Part shown: positions 8,154 to 17,582 of the stretch, in pieces
Position numbering within the stretch: the first letter of the stretch is position 1
How the letters are laid out: each line of letters begins with the position of its first letter
The notes under the pieces: model-generated
The model's input: the letters and a program-made list of their open reading frames with translations, nothing else
The model's database searches: none
Told to the model about the DNA's origin: nothing
Position numbers and translations under genes: made by a program
From: Heyndrickxia sporothermodurans
GTDB taxonomy: Bacteria; Bacillota; Bacilli; Bacillales; Bacillaceae_C
Assembly (NCBI GenBank): GCA_018333075.1
Contig: BORH01000007.1
Location: 186,001-250,000, forward strand
DNA: 64,000 bases
Direction: 5' to 3'

Positions 8154-8180
8154 AGTATAGCACATCTTTGGAAATTTCAA
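8154..8180 (-). promoter_or_regulatory. Promoter candidate for the toxin-like gene
   Basis: TTGAAA (8175-8180) and TATACT (8154-8159, preceded by TGC as an extended -10), 15 bases apart. The predicted start is near 8147, giving a ~65-base leader. Confidence 0.6.
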
Positions 8181-8257
8181 TCATAAAATTTTTAATATAG
8201 AACGAATTTACTGTTTTTTTCACCCAAAAAGTCTATTTATGAACCGGCGCCTTACTT

Positions 8258-8353
8258 TTACATATTCATCCTCAATATCTCAAATAAAACAAAACTGATA
8301 ATTGCTATGATATACAAAATGATTATTATCCAGCTTTTTTGTTTCTTACTCAT
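8258..8353 (-). CDS. 31-residue single-pass membrane peptide, possible
   Basis: MSKKQKSWIIIILYIIAI... encodes a basic N-terminus, one hydrophobic helix and a short tail (EILRMNM). It starts 28 bases past the stop of the GNAT gene and could be co-transcribed with it. The ribosome binding site (GGGAC) is weak. I do not recognise it. Confidence 0.35.
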   Translation of the reverse strand: MSKKQKSWIIIILYIIAIISFVLFEILRMNM

Positions 8354-8380
8354 TTTAATAGTCCCAAAAGATTCATCCCC

Positions 8381-8896
8381 TTAGATCAATTTTTTTGTAA
8401 AATACAAATTCAAAAAGTCATCGACCAATACATGTGACCCTGGTTTTACTTCCTTTTCGTCATATTGAACGCCATTTCCGTCAGGAATGTATCCTTTTTT
8501 GCAATATAATCTTTGAGCACTTCCATAATCCTTATATAGCCCTACCCCAATACCTATTATCTCATAGGTCTCAGAAGCAATTTTTTCCAATTCATCAATA
8601 ATGCTACCGGCTATCCCTCTCTTCCTAAACTCAGTAAATACATTCAAATCGTTTATTTCCGGGATATTATTTTCATAAAAATAAGGATATGCCGACTTTT
8701 TAATCAAGTGACCACAGCCTACAAGATTTCCGTTATAAAAAGCAATAATTGTAATCCGGTTACCAGAGATATTTTCTTCTAAGCATTTTTTAAAATAATC
8801 ATGCTCCCTAACGATCCCTTGATTTGCAAATTCTTTTCTTAATTGTGTTACGTACTCTTCATTGCTTAGTTTTAATAAAATTAATTCCTTATTCAT
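8381..8896 (-). CDS. GNAT-family N-acetyltransferase
   Basis: 171 residues. GNAT motif A, the acetyl-CoA pyrophosphate loop, is FRKRGIAGSIIDELE (~100-114), preceded by the beta-4 strand INDLNVF. IIAFYNGNLVGCGHLI is the central beta-hairpin. GSAQRLYCKKGY is the C-terminal motif B region (A-x-x-L-Y-x-K-x-G-Y). Good AGGAG site seven bases before the ATG. Substrate unknown. Confidence 0.85.
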   Translation of the reverse strand: MNKELILLKLSNEEYVTQLRKEFANQGIVREHDYFKKCLEENISGNRITIIAFYNGNLVGCGHLIKKSAYPYFYENNIPEINDLNVFTEFRKRGIAGSIIDELEKIASETYEIIGIGVGLYKDYGSAQRLYCKKGYIPDGNGVQYDEKEVKPGSHVLVDDFLNLYFTKKLI

Positions 8897-9127
8897 TTTT
8901 TTCTCCTATATACTTTGTTCATGAGATGCTTATTTTATCATAATCATCATTCTAAAAAGTTGAGCAAGCTCTTTTTTCCATTGTTTATACGTAGATGTTG
9001 ATTTAAAGTGCTTCCATTTATTTTTCAATTTTTATCCCATCCTTAAATTCCGTAAGAATCTCTGTCATTGGCTATTATAAGCGCTCATTATTTCAATCCC
9101 TGTCGAAATATGGAATGTAAAACAAAA

Positions 9128-9157
9128 AAAGAGTGACCTTTATTAGGTCTACTCTTT
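9128..9157 (-). terminator. Terminator of the MFS operon
   Basis: AAGAGTGACCT / AGGTCTACTCTT stem just past the stop at 9162, with T-runs on the minus strand. Confidence 0.65.
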
Positions 9158-9161
9158 ATGT

Positions 9162-10514
9162 TTAAGCCGTTTTTGAGAATTTCATATTCATGAGGACACT
9201 TATGATACTTACAGCAATCATGACTGAACCAAGAATTTCAAAATGTCCTGGAGTAATTTCTTTTCCGAAAACTAATCCAAGGACGACAGAAGATAATATA
9301 GAGCCGAGGTAACGGCATGTTTGAAAAAGTCCGGACGACGTTCCAACTATATTTGCTGGAGATGCATCAAGCATGGCTACCTGCAAGGCGACATTTCCAA
9401 TTCCATAGCTAATACCAATTAGCATAAGAATTAAGCCCATAATGATTAGCGGAACGTGAATAAAGAAAATCGTTAACAAAACTGCTCCAATAAGCATAAG
9501 AAAAGATCCGAAAACAATCGGTTGCCTTGTTCCAGATTTTTCCACCCATTTCGCCGAAATCGGAGAAAAAACAATGCTAATGCCTGACATAAATAGCATG
9601 AGTAGTCCGCTTTCTTTTACACTAAAGTGCATTTCATCCTGAAAATAAGTTGGCAAACCAAAGAACAAGCAATAATTAAATAAATTAAGCAGGATAAATT
9701 GCAAATACACCCATGTTAAAGCAGGATGTGATTTAAAAAGACGTATATCAATAAATGGTATGTTCGCTTTTAGCTCCCTCCATACAAAAGCACCGAGGAA
9801 TAATACTCCTAAAATGCCTGATATATAATGAGGGGAGGTTTTAAAGGATAATAAAAACCATAACAATAATACCATTCCGGCAGCAAACAGCAGGATTCCC
9901 AGAATATCCATTTGTTTAATCAGTGCTTTCAGCTTCATTTTGTTTTCTTTAGCATCCTTCGGTAGGACATACCACCCAAGTATGAAGCTTAGGAAAATAA
10001 ATGGAAAATTTACTAAGAAGATGGATTGCCAGCCTCCCCAAACAATCAAAAAACCACCGACTGTCGGTCCAAGTGCTACCATAGCAGATGAAAAGATTGA
10101 AAGAACAGCCAGAGCAGATGCTTGTTTTTCTTGAATATGTGTTCGAACTAGACCAATACCTGATGGATAAACGGCACTACTTCCAACTGATTGAAATAGT
10201 CGCATGAGCAATAATATTGAAAAAGTAGGGGCTAGTGGTGCACCAAATGCTGACACAGCTACTAAGACTAACCCAATTAGAAACATTCGTTTCCTTCCGA
10301 TAAGGTCTCCCAGCTTTCCTGTAACAGGCTGCCCGATTGCACTAGCTAAATAAAAGGAAGAAATAAGCCATGAAACAGTCGTAAAAGAAAGCTGAAAATC
10401 CTTTTGTATACTATGGAGCGCAAGTGATATCATAGAAGAATTCAACGGGTTTAGCATCGTACCAGTTGCTATAACAGTTAAAAATAGGCCCCGCTTGTTT
10501 CGCCAATTTTTCAT
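9162..10514 (-). CDS. MFS drug-efflux-type transporter (DHA2-like)
   Basis: 450 residues with ~13-14 hydrophobic segments. MFS motif A is GKLGDLIGRKRMFLIG (~66-81), and motif C of antiporters is LGPTVGGFLI (~145). This suggests proton-coupled drug efflux. Last gene of a three-gene operon: its ATG overlaps the isochorismatase stop (TAATG), which implies translational coupling. Control is presumably by the MarR repressor two genes upstream, through the operator at 11629. Confidence 0.88.
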   Translation of the reverse strand: MKNWRNKRGLFLTVIATGTMLNPLNSSMISLALHSIQKDFQLSFTTVSWLISSFYLASAIGQPVTGKLGDLIGRKRMFLIGLVLVAVSAFGAPLAPTFSILLLMRLFQSVGSSAVYPSGIGLVRTHIQEKQASALAVLSIFSSAMVALGPTVGGFLIVWGGWQSIFLVNFPFIFLSFILGWYVLPKDAKENKMKLKALIKQMDILGILLFAAGMVLLLWFLLSFKTSPHYISGILGVLFLGAFVWRELKANIPFIDIRLFKSHPALTWVYLQFILLNLFNYCLFFGLPTYFQDEMHFSVKESGLLMLFMSGISIVFSPISAKWVEKSGTRQPIVFGSFLMLIGAVLLTIFFIHVPLIIMGLILMLIGISYGIGNVALQVAMLDASPANIVGTSSGLFQTCRYLGSILSSVVLGLVFGKEITPGHFEILGSVMIAVSIISVLMNMKFSKTA

Positions 10515-11083
10515 TATTTCACCTGATCTAAAAATTGCTCTGTTGTACGAAGCTGACCAATCCTAGGAAAAATATAGCGCACCGACATATCATGCTCTTC
10601 CGGACTAAAGGTTGTCATTGCATCTGTAATAAAGATTTGGTTGTATCCATGTTGAAAGGCTTCACGTGCCGTACTTTCCACACCGATATTTGTTGCTATA
10701 CCACAAAGTACAATCGTATCTATCCCACGTCGCCTAAGCTGAATATCTAAATCTGTTCCAAAAAATGCTCCCCACTGACGCTTCGTTACCACATAATCGT
10801 TGTCCATAACTTTTAATCTTGGATCCAACATTGCCCAGTCTTTAGGTCTTTCCATCGTACTACCGCTTGGTTGGTTATCTACTGCAGGCTTTAGCGAATC
10901 TTTTCCGTCATGAAAATCAACCTTAACGAAACCGATAAATCCACATTTTTCGCGAAATCGTTCAACAAGCTTTATCGCTTTTTCTACCACTTCATCTCCT
11001 CCAGGCATAGCTACAATTCCTTTTTGTAAATCAATTAATACTAGAGCTGTTTTATCGAAGTTAATATTTAATGCTGATGTCAT
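10514..11083 (-). CDS. Isochorismatase-family cysteine hydrolase
   Basis: 189 residues from the ATG at 11083, preferred because AGGAGGG lies eight bases upstream; a longer frame to 11131 would overlap marR. The catalytic triad is visible: Asp18 in [10 protein letters not shown], Lys in [10 protein letters not shown], and Cys in [16 protein letters not shown]. The family includes isochorismatases, nicotinamidases and amidohydrolases acting on C-N or ether bonds. The operon with MarR and an efflux pump suggests detoxification of a small aromatic or amide compound (inference). Confidence 0.87.
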   Translation of the reverse strand: MTSALNINFDKTALVLIDLQKGIVAMPGGDEVVEKAIKLVERFREKCGFIGFVKVDFHDGKDSLKPAVDNQPSGSTMERPKDWAMLDPRLKVMDNDYVVTKRQWGAFFGTDLDIQLRRRGIDTIVLCGIATNIGVESTAREAFQHGYNQIFITDAMTTFSPEEHDMSVRYIFPRIGQLRTTEQFLDQVK

Positions 11084-11105
11084 ATTTAACCCTCCTGTTT
11101 TATCA

Positions 11106-11558
11106 CTATTGTAATTTCCTTCTTTTTTCAATTGCTCGATTTAAACGAGTTAATAAGCTTGCAAAAATATTTTTTTCATCCTCCGACCAATCTGATAATA
11201 CTTCCTTATAACTTTCCCATCTGTACTTACTCGATGATTCTAATTTATTTTTTCCAGCCTCAGTCATACTAATAATACTGACTCTTGCATCAGACTCTTC
11301 CGGCTTTCGATTCACTAGCCCGCCTGATTCAAGTGTTCGTACCTGTCGGCTTACAGTAGACATATTTAATTGGAAAATCTCCGCGATCACTCTTATTGAA
11401 AGCGGACCCTCAGCCGCCAAAAGCTTTAATATTAAATAGCCTGATCGATCCAAGCTGTCTTCACGTCCGTCCAAAGTTCGCTTAAAATCAGCTCTACGCA
11501 TAAGCGTGACGATTTCATGCTCAATAATCTCAATGCTATCTTTCTCTTTTTTGCCCAT
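11106..11558 (-). CDS. MarR-family transcriptional repressor
   Basis: 150 residues from the ATG at 11558 (AAGGG nine bases upstream); a longer frame to 11612 lacks a site. The winged helix is [62 protein letters not shown], split between recognition helix ([11 protein letters not shown]) and the DxR wing. It heads the MarR-isochorismatase-MFS operon and probably represses it by binding the inverted repeat that overlaps its own promoter. Confidence 0.9.
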   Translation of the reverse strand: MGKKEKDSIEIIEHEIVTLMRRADFKRTLDGREDSLDRSGYLILKLLAAEGPLSIRVIAEIFQLNMSTVSRQVRTLESGGLVNRKPEESDARVSIISMTEAGKNKLESSSKYRWESYKEVLSDWSEDEKNIFASLLTRLNRAIEKRRKLQ

Positions 11559-11617
11559 TTCATCCATCCCTTTTTTACAAAATAACAAGTGAAAAATTTG
11601 AAATTCGTGCAATACGT

Positions 11618-11653
11618 ATTATATTCCAAATTACTTGTATGATGCAAGTAATT
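11618..11653 (-). promoter_or_regulatory. marR operon promoter with overlapping operator
   Basis: Minus-strand TTGCAT (-35, 11642-11647) and TATAAT (-10, 11618-11623), 18 bases apart. A perfect inverted repeat, AATTACTTG / CAAGTAATT with a seven-base spacer (11629-11653), covers the -35 box. This matches MarR-type autoregulation. Confidence 0.8.
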
Positions 11654-11833
11654 TTGTGGTTATCCATATTTTCATTAAAACCTATTAACACTCTATTGTA
11701 AGTATTGAGACAGTTAATGGATGTTTCGTTCTTCTTGAAATAAAGTTCCTTCTCAATAAGAAACATATCTAATTGAAAAATGTTGTCATACATAATCAAG
11801 AGTGAGTAACAATAAAAAAAAGGAGGGTTTTTT

Positions 11834-12304
11834 GTGAAACAACCAGATTTTTCTTTAAATCAGGGATGGTGGTACCCTGCATTCCTTAGTTTAATTCTAC
11901 TTTTAATTGTTTTGTTCATGCCTAAGAAAAGAATGAGTTGGAAAGAAATTTATATAACTTTTGGTATAATTGGTTATATTGTATGGATGGTAGATATGAC
12001 CATAGCCGTTCCATTTAACCTGTTCGACATAGGTAACCCTCAAAAAGAGGGGATACCTGAGATTACCCTATTCGGTATCATCCCTTCATGTTTATCAGTT
12101 ATTTATTTGAATTTATATAAAGAAGAAAAGAAATGGTTTTGGGTTGTCTTATTTGTTATTTTGTCCATTGTACTTGAATGGTTAACAACTAAAGTAGGAT
12201 TAATAAAACACTGGAAGACGTGGTGGTCATTACCCGTTCACTTCGTAGTGTATGCATTTTACTTACCATGGCATTTAAAATATATTAGGAAAGATTCGGC
12301 TTAA
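11834..12304 (+). CDS. CBO0543-family membrane protein
   Basis: 156 residues, about five hydrophobic helices. The pattern SVIYLNLYKEEKKWFWVVLF, EWLTTKVGLIKHWKTWWSLP and the final WHLKYI fits the CBO0543 family of Firmicutes, whose function is unknown. The GTG start has an AGGAGGG site seven bases upstream. Read divergently from the marR operon, with ~180 bases between. Confidence 0.75.
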   Translation: MKQPDFSLNQGWWYPAFLSLILLLIVLFMPKKRMSWKEIYITFGIIGYIVWMVDMTIAVPFNLFDIGNPQKEGIPEITLFGIIPSCLSVIYLNLYKEEKKWFWVVLFVILSIVLEWLTTKVGLIKHWKTWWSLPVHFVVYAFYLPWHLKYIRKDSA

Positions 12305-12636
12305 ACCTTTTTTCATTTATCCTGCCTTGTACTTTCATAATAAAAATGGGATCGTAACATCTTGCCAAATAATAGCCCTGCCCGTTGGTGGGCTTATTCT
12401 ATTTACTGAAATCCCACTAGTATTATAAAGTACTAGAAGTTGAACACTAAAATGGACACTATAAAATAAACTTCTTGTTTGTTAATTTTATTTTTATCGC
12501 TAGTTAAGTAAACTTTCTTAATTTGACATTAAGAAAGTGCCATTTATAGGATATAAAAGAGACATCATTTGGTTCCTTAACAAAAATGTATCTTTATTTC
12601 AACTACTTGATTTGTATCTCCTTTATCAAACACCAT
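12305..12636. other. Gene-free stretch with hairpins
   Basis: A stem AATAGCCC / GGGCTTATT (12371-12398) is a likely terminator for the CBO0543 gene. An inverted repeat CTTTCTTAAT / ATTAAGAAAG lies near 12511-12537. Two GAACACT/GGACACT words near 12437-12460 recall insertion-sequence ends, but no transposase frame is present. Confidence 0.45.
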
Positions 12637-13719
12637 TTATTCCTTACCTTCGACATATGTCAAATACTCCTTCACTGTTTGTCCTTCATAATGTTGATTA
12701 AATATATCGAAATCCATTAAATTTTCGAAATCAAATTCTTTCCAAACCATTTGAAGTGTTTCAGTGTTCATATACTCTCTTTCACCCCATAATACACTCG
12801 CATAGACCCCATGGTTCAAATAACAGCTACCTGAACGAAAAGCGACATCTTTTTTAGACTTGACCACTGTTCCTGCTCCCCAGCTAAAGCAATATTGATC
12901 ACCCATCTGTCCATAGCCCATAGGGAATTCAACTTCCGTAGCTTTTAATTTTTTCGTCCCTATTTTTTCATGCACACCTCGCATAAAATCATCATCCATC
13001 ACAATTTGACACCCTTTTTTTAACGGAATTTTTTTTAGTTGCTCTAACGTTAAATTTTCCTCCGTTTCAATATCATAAACACGAATAAAAAGAGGCATCG
13101 TCATCACATTTTTCCAAATGCATTTGCTTGGAAAAATACCGTCCTTCTCCATCTCTCGTAAATTCCCTATGACTAATACATATCCATATGTAGAGAAGCT
13201 TCGATCAATCCGAAAAACATCCCCAGCAATCACCTTTTGACGCTTACGCTTCGCATGTAAAAATCTCTCTAACTTTACTTCGTAGTTTTTCGGTAAATTC
13301 TCGGGGAATTTCTGAAGCCACTGTTTAATCTCTTCAACTGTTTTAAAATGTTCCAAACGAAATGGTAAAAAGTGTGCATTCTTCGCATTATAAACGGTCA
13401 CGAAACTTTTTTCATCATGAGAATAAAACCCTGCCTGAAAGGAGATGCCCTGCTTCATTCGCTGAGAAATGGACGTAAAATTCAACTTTTTTTCTTTTCC
13501 TCGTTTCGTTTTGGGTAATACCCATTTTCGGTCCCTCGTTTCAATTTCTACATCCTCTTCCTTATAAAACGTCGAAGAAATCGTAATCCTCTTCCGTATA
13601 ATATCTTGATCAAATAATAGGAAGTCACCTTCACTTAGAGCAAGATAATCCCAATCATTTTCAATTTCTTGTAATCCCAATAATGGCCGAAGCTCATTTG
13701 TTAACCAATCATTTAGCAT
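12637..13719 (-). CDS. Uncharacterised protein with Imm26-like segment
   Basis: 360 residues, no signal peptide or membrane helix. Residues ~165-235 (IAGDVFRIDRSFSTYGYVLVIGNLREMEKDGIFP, broken here by commas only for reading, then MPLFIRVYDIETEE) resemble the Imm26 immunity-protein pattern G-D-x-F-x-I...Y-x-x-V. The flanks, including GYGQMGDQYCFSWG and CYLNHGVYASVLWGERE, are not recognised. No toxin gene is adjacent, so an immunity role is only a possibility. ATG with GAGGTGAAGG upstream. Confidence 0.6.
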   Translation of the reverse strand: MLNDWLTNELRPLLGLQEIENDWDYLALSEGDFLLFDQDIIRKRITISSTFYKEEDVEIETRDRKWVLPKTKRGKEKKLNFTSISQRMKQGISFQAGFYSHDEKSFVTVYNAKNAHFLPFRLEHFKTVEEIKQWLQKFPENLPKNYEVKLERFLHAKRKRQKVIAGDVFRIDRSFSTYGYVLVIGNLREMEKDGIFPSKCIWKNVMTMPLFIRVYDIETEENLTLEQLKKIPLKKGCQIVMDDDFMRGVHEKIGTKKLKATEVEFPMGYGQMGDQYCFSWGAGTVVKSKKDVAFRSGSCYLNHGVYASVLWGEREYMNTETLQMVWKEFDFENLMDFDIFNQHYEGQTVKEYLTYVEGKE

Positions 13720-13821
13720 TTTCCTTCACCTCTTTTAGCAATTTCAACCTGATTGCACTAAGCAGCTATTCTTTAACTCACTTTAGTGGACAATAACTTT
13801 TATTATCAGTAAGTACAATAA

Positions 13822-13853
13822 AAAAAGAGCCTTTGATCTTTGATACTCAGCTC
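13822..13853 (-). terminator. Terminator after the PrmC-like gene
   Basis: Minus-strand GAGAGC...GGCTCT stem followed by a seven-base T-run, 15 bases past the stop at 13868. Confidence 0.6.
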
Positions 13854-13867
13854 TCGAACTCGTATAG

Positions 13868-14683
13868 TCAAAATGATGGATTGGTTCCAATCACTACAGT
13901 AGCATCCAGTTCTTCGTCTCTAACTACTGTAGTGGACAATCCAGCTTTAGCAAAGATCTCAAAAGTTTGTGATGCCTGCATTTCGCTCGTCTCTATCAAT
14001 AGGTGTCCTCCCGGAGCAAGCCAATTTGGGGCTTCTTCTACCACTTTTCGTAATATATTCAGCCCATCATCTCCTCCATCCAAAGCCAAATTTGGTTCAT
14101 ACAGACGAGCCTCCGAAGGAAGTAGCTCTATTGCTTTAGTTGGAACATAAGGTACGTTGGCAATTAAGATGTTTATATAACCTTTAATTGATTGTGGTAA
14201 TGCCTTATACAAGTCACCTTCAAAAATATGTCCCCCAAATTTAGTTATGTTTCTCCTTGCACATTGGATTGCGATAGGGTCGATGTCAGAACAATATAAA
14301 TAAATTTCTCCTAGATTAGCTGCAAGCGCAGCACCTATAGCCCCTGAACCACAACAAAGGTCAACGACAATATCACGTGAACAAGCTAGGTTTCTTGCCT
14401 GACGAACTAGAAATTCGGTACGTTGTCGAGGAACAAAAACTCCTTGTTCCACTTCAATCCGGAGACCACAGAAATGTGCCCATCCAATAACATATTCAAG
14501 TGGTAGACCAACTACTCGCATTTCCACTTTTTTTATAAGGTCCTCTAAAGACTGTGATTCTGAAATAAGTAATTGAGTCTCGTCCTCTGCGAAAACACAA
14601 CCGGCATTACGAAGCTTGTTGATAATAGAATTTACAGTTTGATTGTTCAAAAAGAGATTTATCTTTTTATTTATTCCAATCAC
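13868..14683 (-). CDS. PrmC/HemK-like glutamine N5-methyltransferase paralogue
   Basis: 271 residues. PrmC layout: an N-terminal helical domain ending in LPLEYVIGWAHFCGL, the F-V-P-R-Q-R-T-E-F substrate motif, SAM motif DLCCGSGAIGAALAA (~115), CSDIDPIAIQCARRN, and C-terminal LAPGGHLLIETSEMQ. The catalytic NPPY tetrad is NVPY (ANVPYVP), the mark of the 'putative protein N5-glutamine methyltransferase' side branch whose substrate is not known. The annotated GTG start sits right on its AAAGGG, so the true start is uncertain. Not beside prfA, unlike true prmC. Confidence 0.83.
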   Translation of the reverse strand: MIGINKKINLFLNNQTVNSIINKLRNAGCVFAEDETQLLISESQSLEDLIKKVEMRVVGLPLEYVIGWAHFCGLRIEVEQGVFVPRQRTEFLVRQARNLACSRDIVVDLCCGSGAIGAALAANLGEIYLYCSDIDPIAIQCARRNITKFGGHIFEGDLYKALPQSIKGYINILIANVPYVPTKAIELLPSEARLYEPNLALDGGDDGLNILRKVVEEAPNWLAPGGHLLIETSEMQASQTFEIFAKAGLSTTVVRDEELDATVVIGTNPSF

Positions 14684-14871
14684 CCTTTAATTTTGGTTAA
14701 ATCAATACTTCGATAAAAAACGAGAATATCCTTCTTCAACAAAAAAGGGATTATTCCTCCTTGGATTAACGCTCCTTATTACTATCTACACAACACTTAT
14801 TTTCATTTAATTTTCCAATTTAAAGGATTATTTCAAAAGAATTAAGAATATAAGTAATAAAAGTCAGAAAA

Positions 14872-15372
14872 ATGGGGATTGGTGACATGATTCATGATAT
14901 AAAGGAATATGTAAAATATTTAGATGATATTCATAAACGAACGATGCAATATGTGAAAGCAATACCTAACGAACTCTTAGATTGGAAGCCTTCGGAAGAT
15001 AAATTTTCTTCAGGTGATTTAATGCGTCATATCGCATCATCTCGATTGATGTTTCTTGGTATTTTTGAACATGGCTCTTGGACATATACGGGACATGATA
15101 CTGATAAGGGGGCAACTCTTGAGGATATTTCAATGTATTTAGAGTCATGCCAAAATAAACTAAAAGAGGGTCTATTAAAACTTGGTAACGATGTGTTATC
15201 AAAAAAGGTTTTAACCCTCCACGGTCATGAAGTTAGTGTATGGAGAATACTAATGGCAATTCCAGAACATGAAATCCATCATCGGGGACAAATCTCTACT
15301 TATTTACAAATGAATAAGATTGAACCACCTCAAATTTTCGGGTTAAAAATAGAGCAGGTTAAAACATTATAA
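14872..15372 (+). CDS. DinB-family putative metal-dependent enzyme
   Basis: 166 residues. Metal ligands are expected in DLMRHIASSRLMFLG (~60) and in HEIHHRGQISTYL (~137), the DinB signature. A helix-rich protein likely to be a thiol S-transferase-like enzyme of unknown substrate. The ATG at 14872 lacks a good site; ATG 14887, after GGGG, is an alternative. An imperfect terminator hairpin follows at 15382. Confidence 0.82.
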   Translation: MGIGDMIHDIKEYVKYLDDIHKRTMQYVKAIPNELLDWKPSEDKFSSGDLMRHIASSRLMFLGIFEHGSWTYTGHDTDKGATLEDISMYLESCQNKLKEGLLKLGNDVLSKKVLTLHGHEVSVWRILMAIPEHEIHHRGQISTYLQMNKIEPPQIFGLKIEQVKTL

Positions 15373-15381
15373 TTTTATGAA

Positions 15382-15420
15382 AGAGCCTTGGACATCATCG
15401 TATATCCAAAGCTTATTTTT
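15382..15420 (+). terminator. Terminator after the second DinB gene
   Basis: Imperfect stem AGCCTTGGACAT / ATATCCAAAGCT followed by TATTTTTTG. Confidence 0.6.
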
Positions 15421-15515
15421 TGTTTTGTTTCACGAAGTTCCCCAAGACATTACCCTTCATTAATCAATGCTCCCTTTACTTTAAGTACAATATTTTACAA
15501 ACTTACATTAAAAAT

Positions 15516-15552
15516 AAAAATAGCTGCCAAAATTTTCAAGCAGCTATTTTTT
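15516..15552. terminator. Bidirectional terminator
   Basis: AAATAGCTGC / GCAGCTATTT stem with A- and T-runs on both sides. It ends the AraC-type gene on the minus strand. Confidence 0.75.
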
Positions 15553-15555
15553 ATC

Positions 15556-16434
15556 CTAATTTATTATTTTCAAAACTGGAATCCAAATTTCACTTTTTAC
15601 ATTGGGTGAAGTTAAATCTTTAGTTTTGATCGATAAAATTTCTGGTCCTTCTGCTTGTTGATAGTTAGAGGATGGAAACCATTCAGAATAAATACTTCCC
15701 CATGTTTCCTGGAGTACATTTGGAAAAGCTCCCACTGACTCGAAAACAGCCCAGGTAAGGGCAGGAACTTTTAGTTGAGAAAGGTTATTTGGACAATCAT
15801 TCGTTGTGGCCACACCTATATAATGATCAAGACTTCCTTTTTCCTGCATACGACCTTCTGAAAAGTTAGTGGATGCTTGAATTATCCCTTTTGGTTCTAC
15901 ATTAGATAGTTCATTAAGTTGATCAAAGGTTTCCTTTTGCAAAGTTTTCCACATAGCAGTAATTTCTTTGTTCTCTCCTTGGAAAACAATAGGTACCCTT
16001 TTCTTGATACCAACTATGTGAAATGCCTCTTTTTCTTCAATACGGTAATTCATTTCATTTCCTCCTTTAATTGATAATTGGAAGGTCAATCGTGGATAAG
16101 CTTTTAATGCCTGCCCTGTATTTCTGGCTTCAGATGGTGTTACACCATGCAAACTTTGGAAGGCTCTGGCAAAAGAATCCGGTGAACTATATCCGTATTT
16201 AATTGCAACATCAATAATCCTTAGGTTACTATTATTTAGTTCAAATGCTGCAAGAGTAAGGCGTCTTCTCCGGATGTATTCTGATAGCGTAATACCTGCA
16301 AGAAAAGAAAACATTCTTTTAAAATGGTATTCAGAGCAAAAAGCTAATCGGGCCACGTGCTTAAAGTCAATATCATTAGTAAGGTTTTCCTCAATATACC
16401 TTAATGCTTCATTCATGTTCTTAAGCAAATCCAT
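15556..16434 (-). CDS. AraC-type regulator with GyrI-like effector domain
   Basis: 292 residues from the ATG at 16434 (AAAGGAGGT upstream; a 298-residue form is less likely). N-terminal AraC DNA-binding domain ~1-105: [61 protein letters not shown]-terminal ~130-290 GyrI-like/BacA effector-binding fold ([18 protein letters not shown] ... PEILSIKT). This N-HTH / C-GyrI order is that of Rob/SoxS-like and TipA-like multidrug sensors. The target is unknown. Confidence 0.9.
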   Translation of the reverse strand: MDLLKNMNEALRYIEENLTNDIDFKHVARLAFCSEYHFKRMFSFLAGITLSEYIRRRRLTLAAFELNNSNLRIIDVAIKYGYSSPDSFARAFQSLHGVTPSEARNTGQALKAYPRLTFQLSIKGGNEMNYRIEEKEAFHIVGIKKRVPIVFQGENKEITAMWKTLQKETFDQLNELSNVEPKGIIQASTNFSEGRMQEKGSLDHYIGVATTNDCPNNLSQLKVPALTWAVFESVGAFPNVLQETWGSIYSEWFPSSNYQQAEGPEILSIKTKDLTSPNVKSEIWIPVLKIIN

Positions 16435-16670
16435 TATGTGACCTCCTTTCATTAAAAGAATAGCAGGAACTGAATGTATGTTTCCGACAATTAGTGCACA
16501 GTTATGTAGGGTGTTTGTGATTGCACTTTGTAAGATTATATATTGTTCATATTTATAAACTCAAAGCTATTAATTTATTGGACACTTCATAATAACGTCC
16601 ATTCTTGCTTGGGTGATCAGCATAAAAATCCTACCTTCTTAATCAACTATCCCTATATATTACATAAGAA

Positions 16671-16692
16671 AATGGCTGCTAAAGCAACCATC
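16671..16692 (-). terminator. Terminator after the GNAT gene
   Basis: Minus strand GATGGTTGCT tt AGCAGCCATT followed by TTCTTATG, eight bases past the stop at 16700. Confidence 0.65.
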
Positions 16693-16699
16693 AATATTT

Positions 16700-17215
16700 T
16701 TAATTTCTATTGAGTTCTAAACGCCAATTATTACACCTCATATAGTTTCCAGGAGGGTATTCAAATTCGCATTCGGAAATTAGATTAAAATTAAGCTTTC
16801 GACATATAGCATTAGAAGCTGGATTATCAATTGAAGGAAAAGCATGAATGTACTTAAATTTATTCATTGCAGATGCTTCCTCTATTGCTAATTTCGTAGC
16901 AATTGTTGCTATCCCCTTCCCCTGAAATAATGGTAATACACTCCACCCAGTTTCATAAACATCTTCATTATTAAAATTAGTTTGCCAATATCCAACAGAA
17001 CCAACTTTTTCAAGCTCTGGTAGCAGTGTAATACTATACATTCGCCCCTTGTTTCCAAGTTCGAGATACCGTTTATGCCGTTTTAGAATTTGCTCTTTAC
17101 CTTCAGAACCTCCCAAATGTTTCATCATCTCTGGAGAATTTATACGAAACAGCAAGTCAAGATCATCATCTTCCCAAGGCTTAATCTTTATATAGTTACT
17201 TTGTTCGGTAATCAT
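16700..17215 (-). CDS. GNAT acetyltransferase (RimJ/RimL-like)
   Basis: About 171 residues. IKIKPWEDDDLDLLFRINSPEMMKHLGG is the RimJ/RimL-type N-terminus; VLPLFQGKGIATIATKLAIEEA is motif A with the acetyl-CoA loop (Q-G-K-G-I-A); PASNAICRKLNF is motif B. The ATG at 17215 lies six bases after GAGGGAG and is preferred over two upstream ATGs. Could modify a protein N-terminus or an antibiotic. Confidence 0.85.
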   Translation of the reverse strand: MITEQSNYIKIKPWEDDDLDLLFRINSPEMMKHLGGSEGKEQILKRHKRYLELGNKGRMYSITLLPELEKVGSVGYWQTNFNNEDVYETGWSVLPLFQGKGIATIATKLAIEEASAMNKFKYIHAFPSIDNPASNAICRKLNFNLISECEFEYPPGNYMRCNNWRLELNRN

Positions 17216-17230
17216 TTTCATCTCCCTCAA

Positions 17231-17582
17231 TTTTTCTTAATATATTCATTCGTTACAGATGGCAAAAAACCTTTATTTATGCCTCCTCTTCTTCACTTCC
17301 GTCAGGTTTCTTACGAATATGTCTTAAAATACACACTTATTCACTATGTTTATTTAACCTATACCTGGTCTTTATGATACAAATTAAAGTTTATAAACCT
17401 CTCAACTTCATTTTCCTTCTTCTGGGTAAGAAAGTATCGTTCGAAGCTTTCTTATTAAATTGACTTTAAAAAATACATAATTTTCAATAGATCGTTTCTG
17501 AAAATAGATAGTATCACTATATATAGAAAAGGTTCCTTATCATACTCCAAATAAATCCTAGGTGAACAGTGGGGTAAAACAG
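17231..17582. other. Intergenic stretch, nothing recognised
   Basis: AT-rich sequence between a GNAT gene and the sqhC relic. Short open frames here have no ribosome binding sites or known motifs. Confidence 0.5.
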
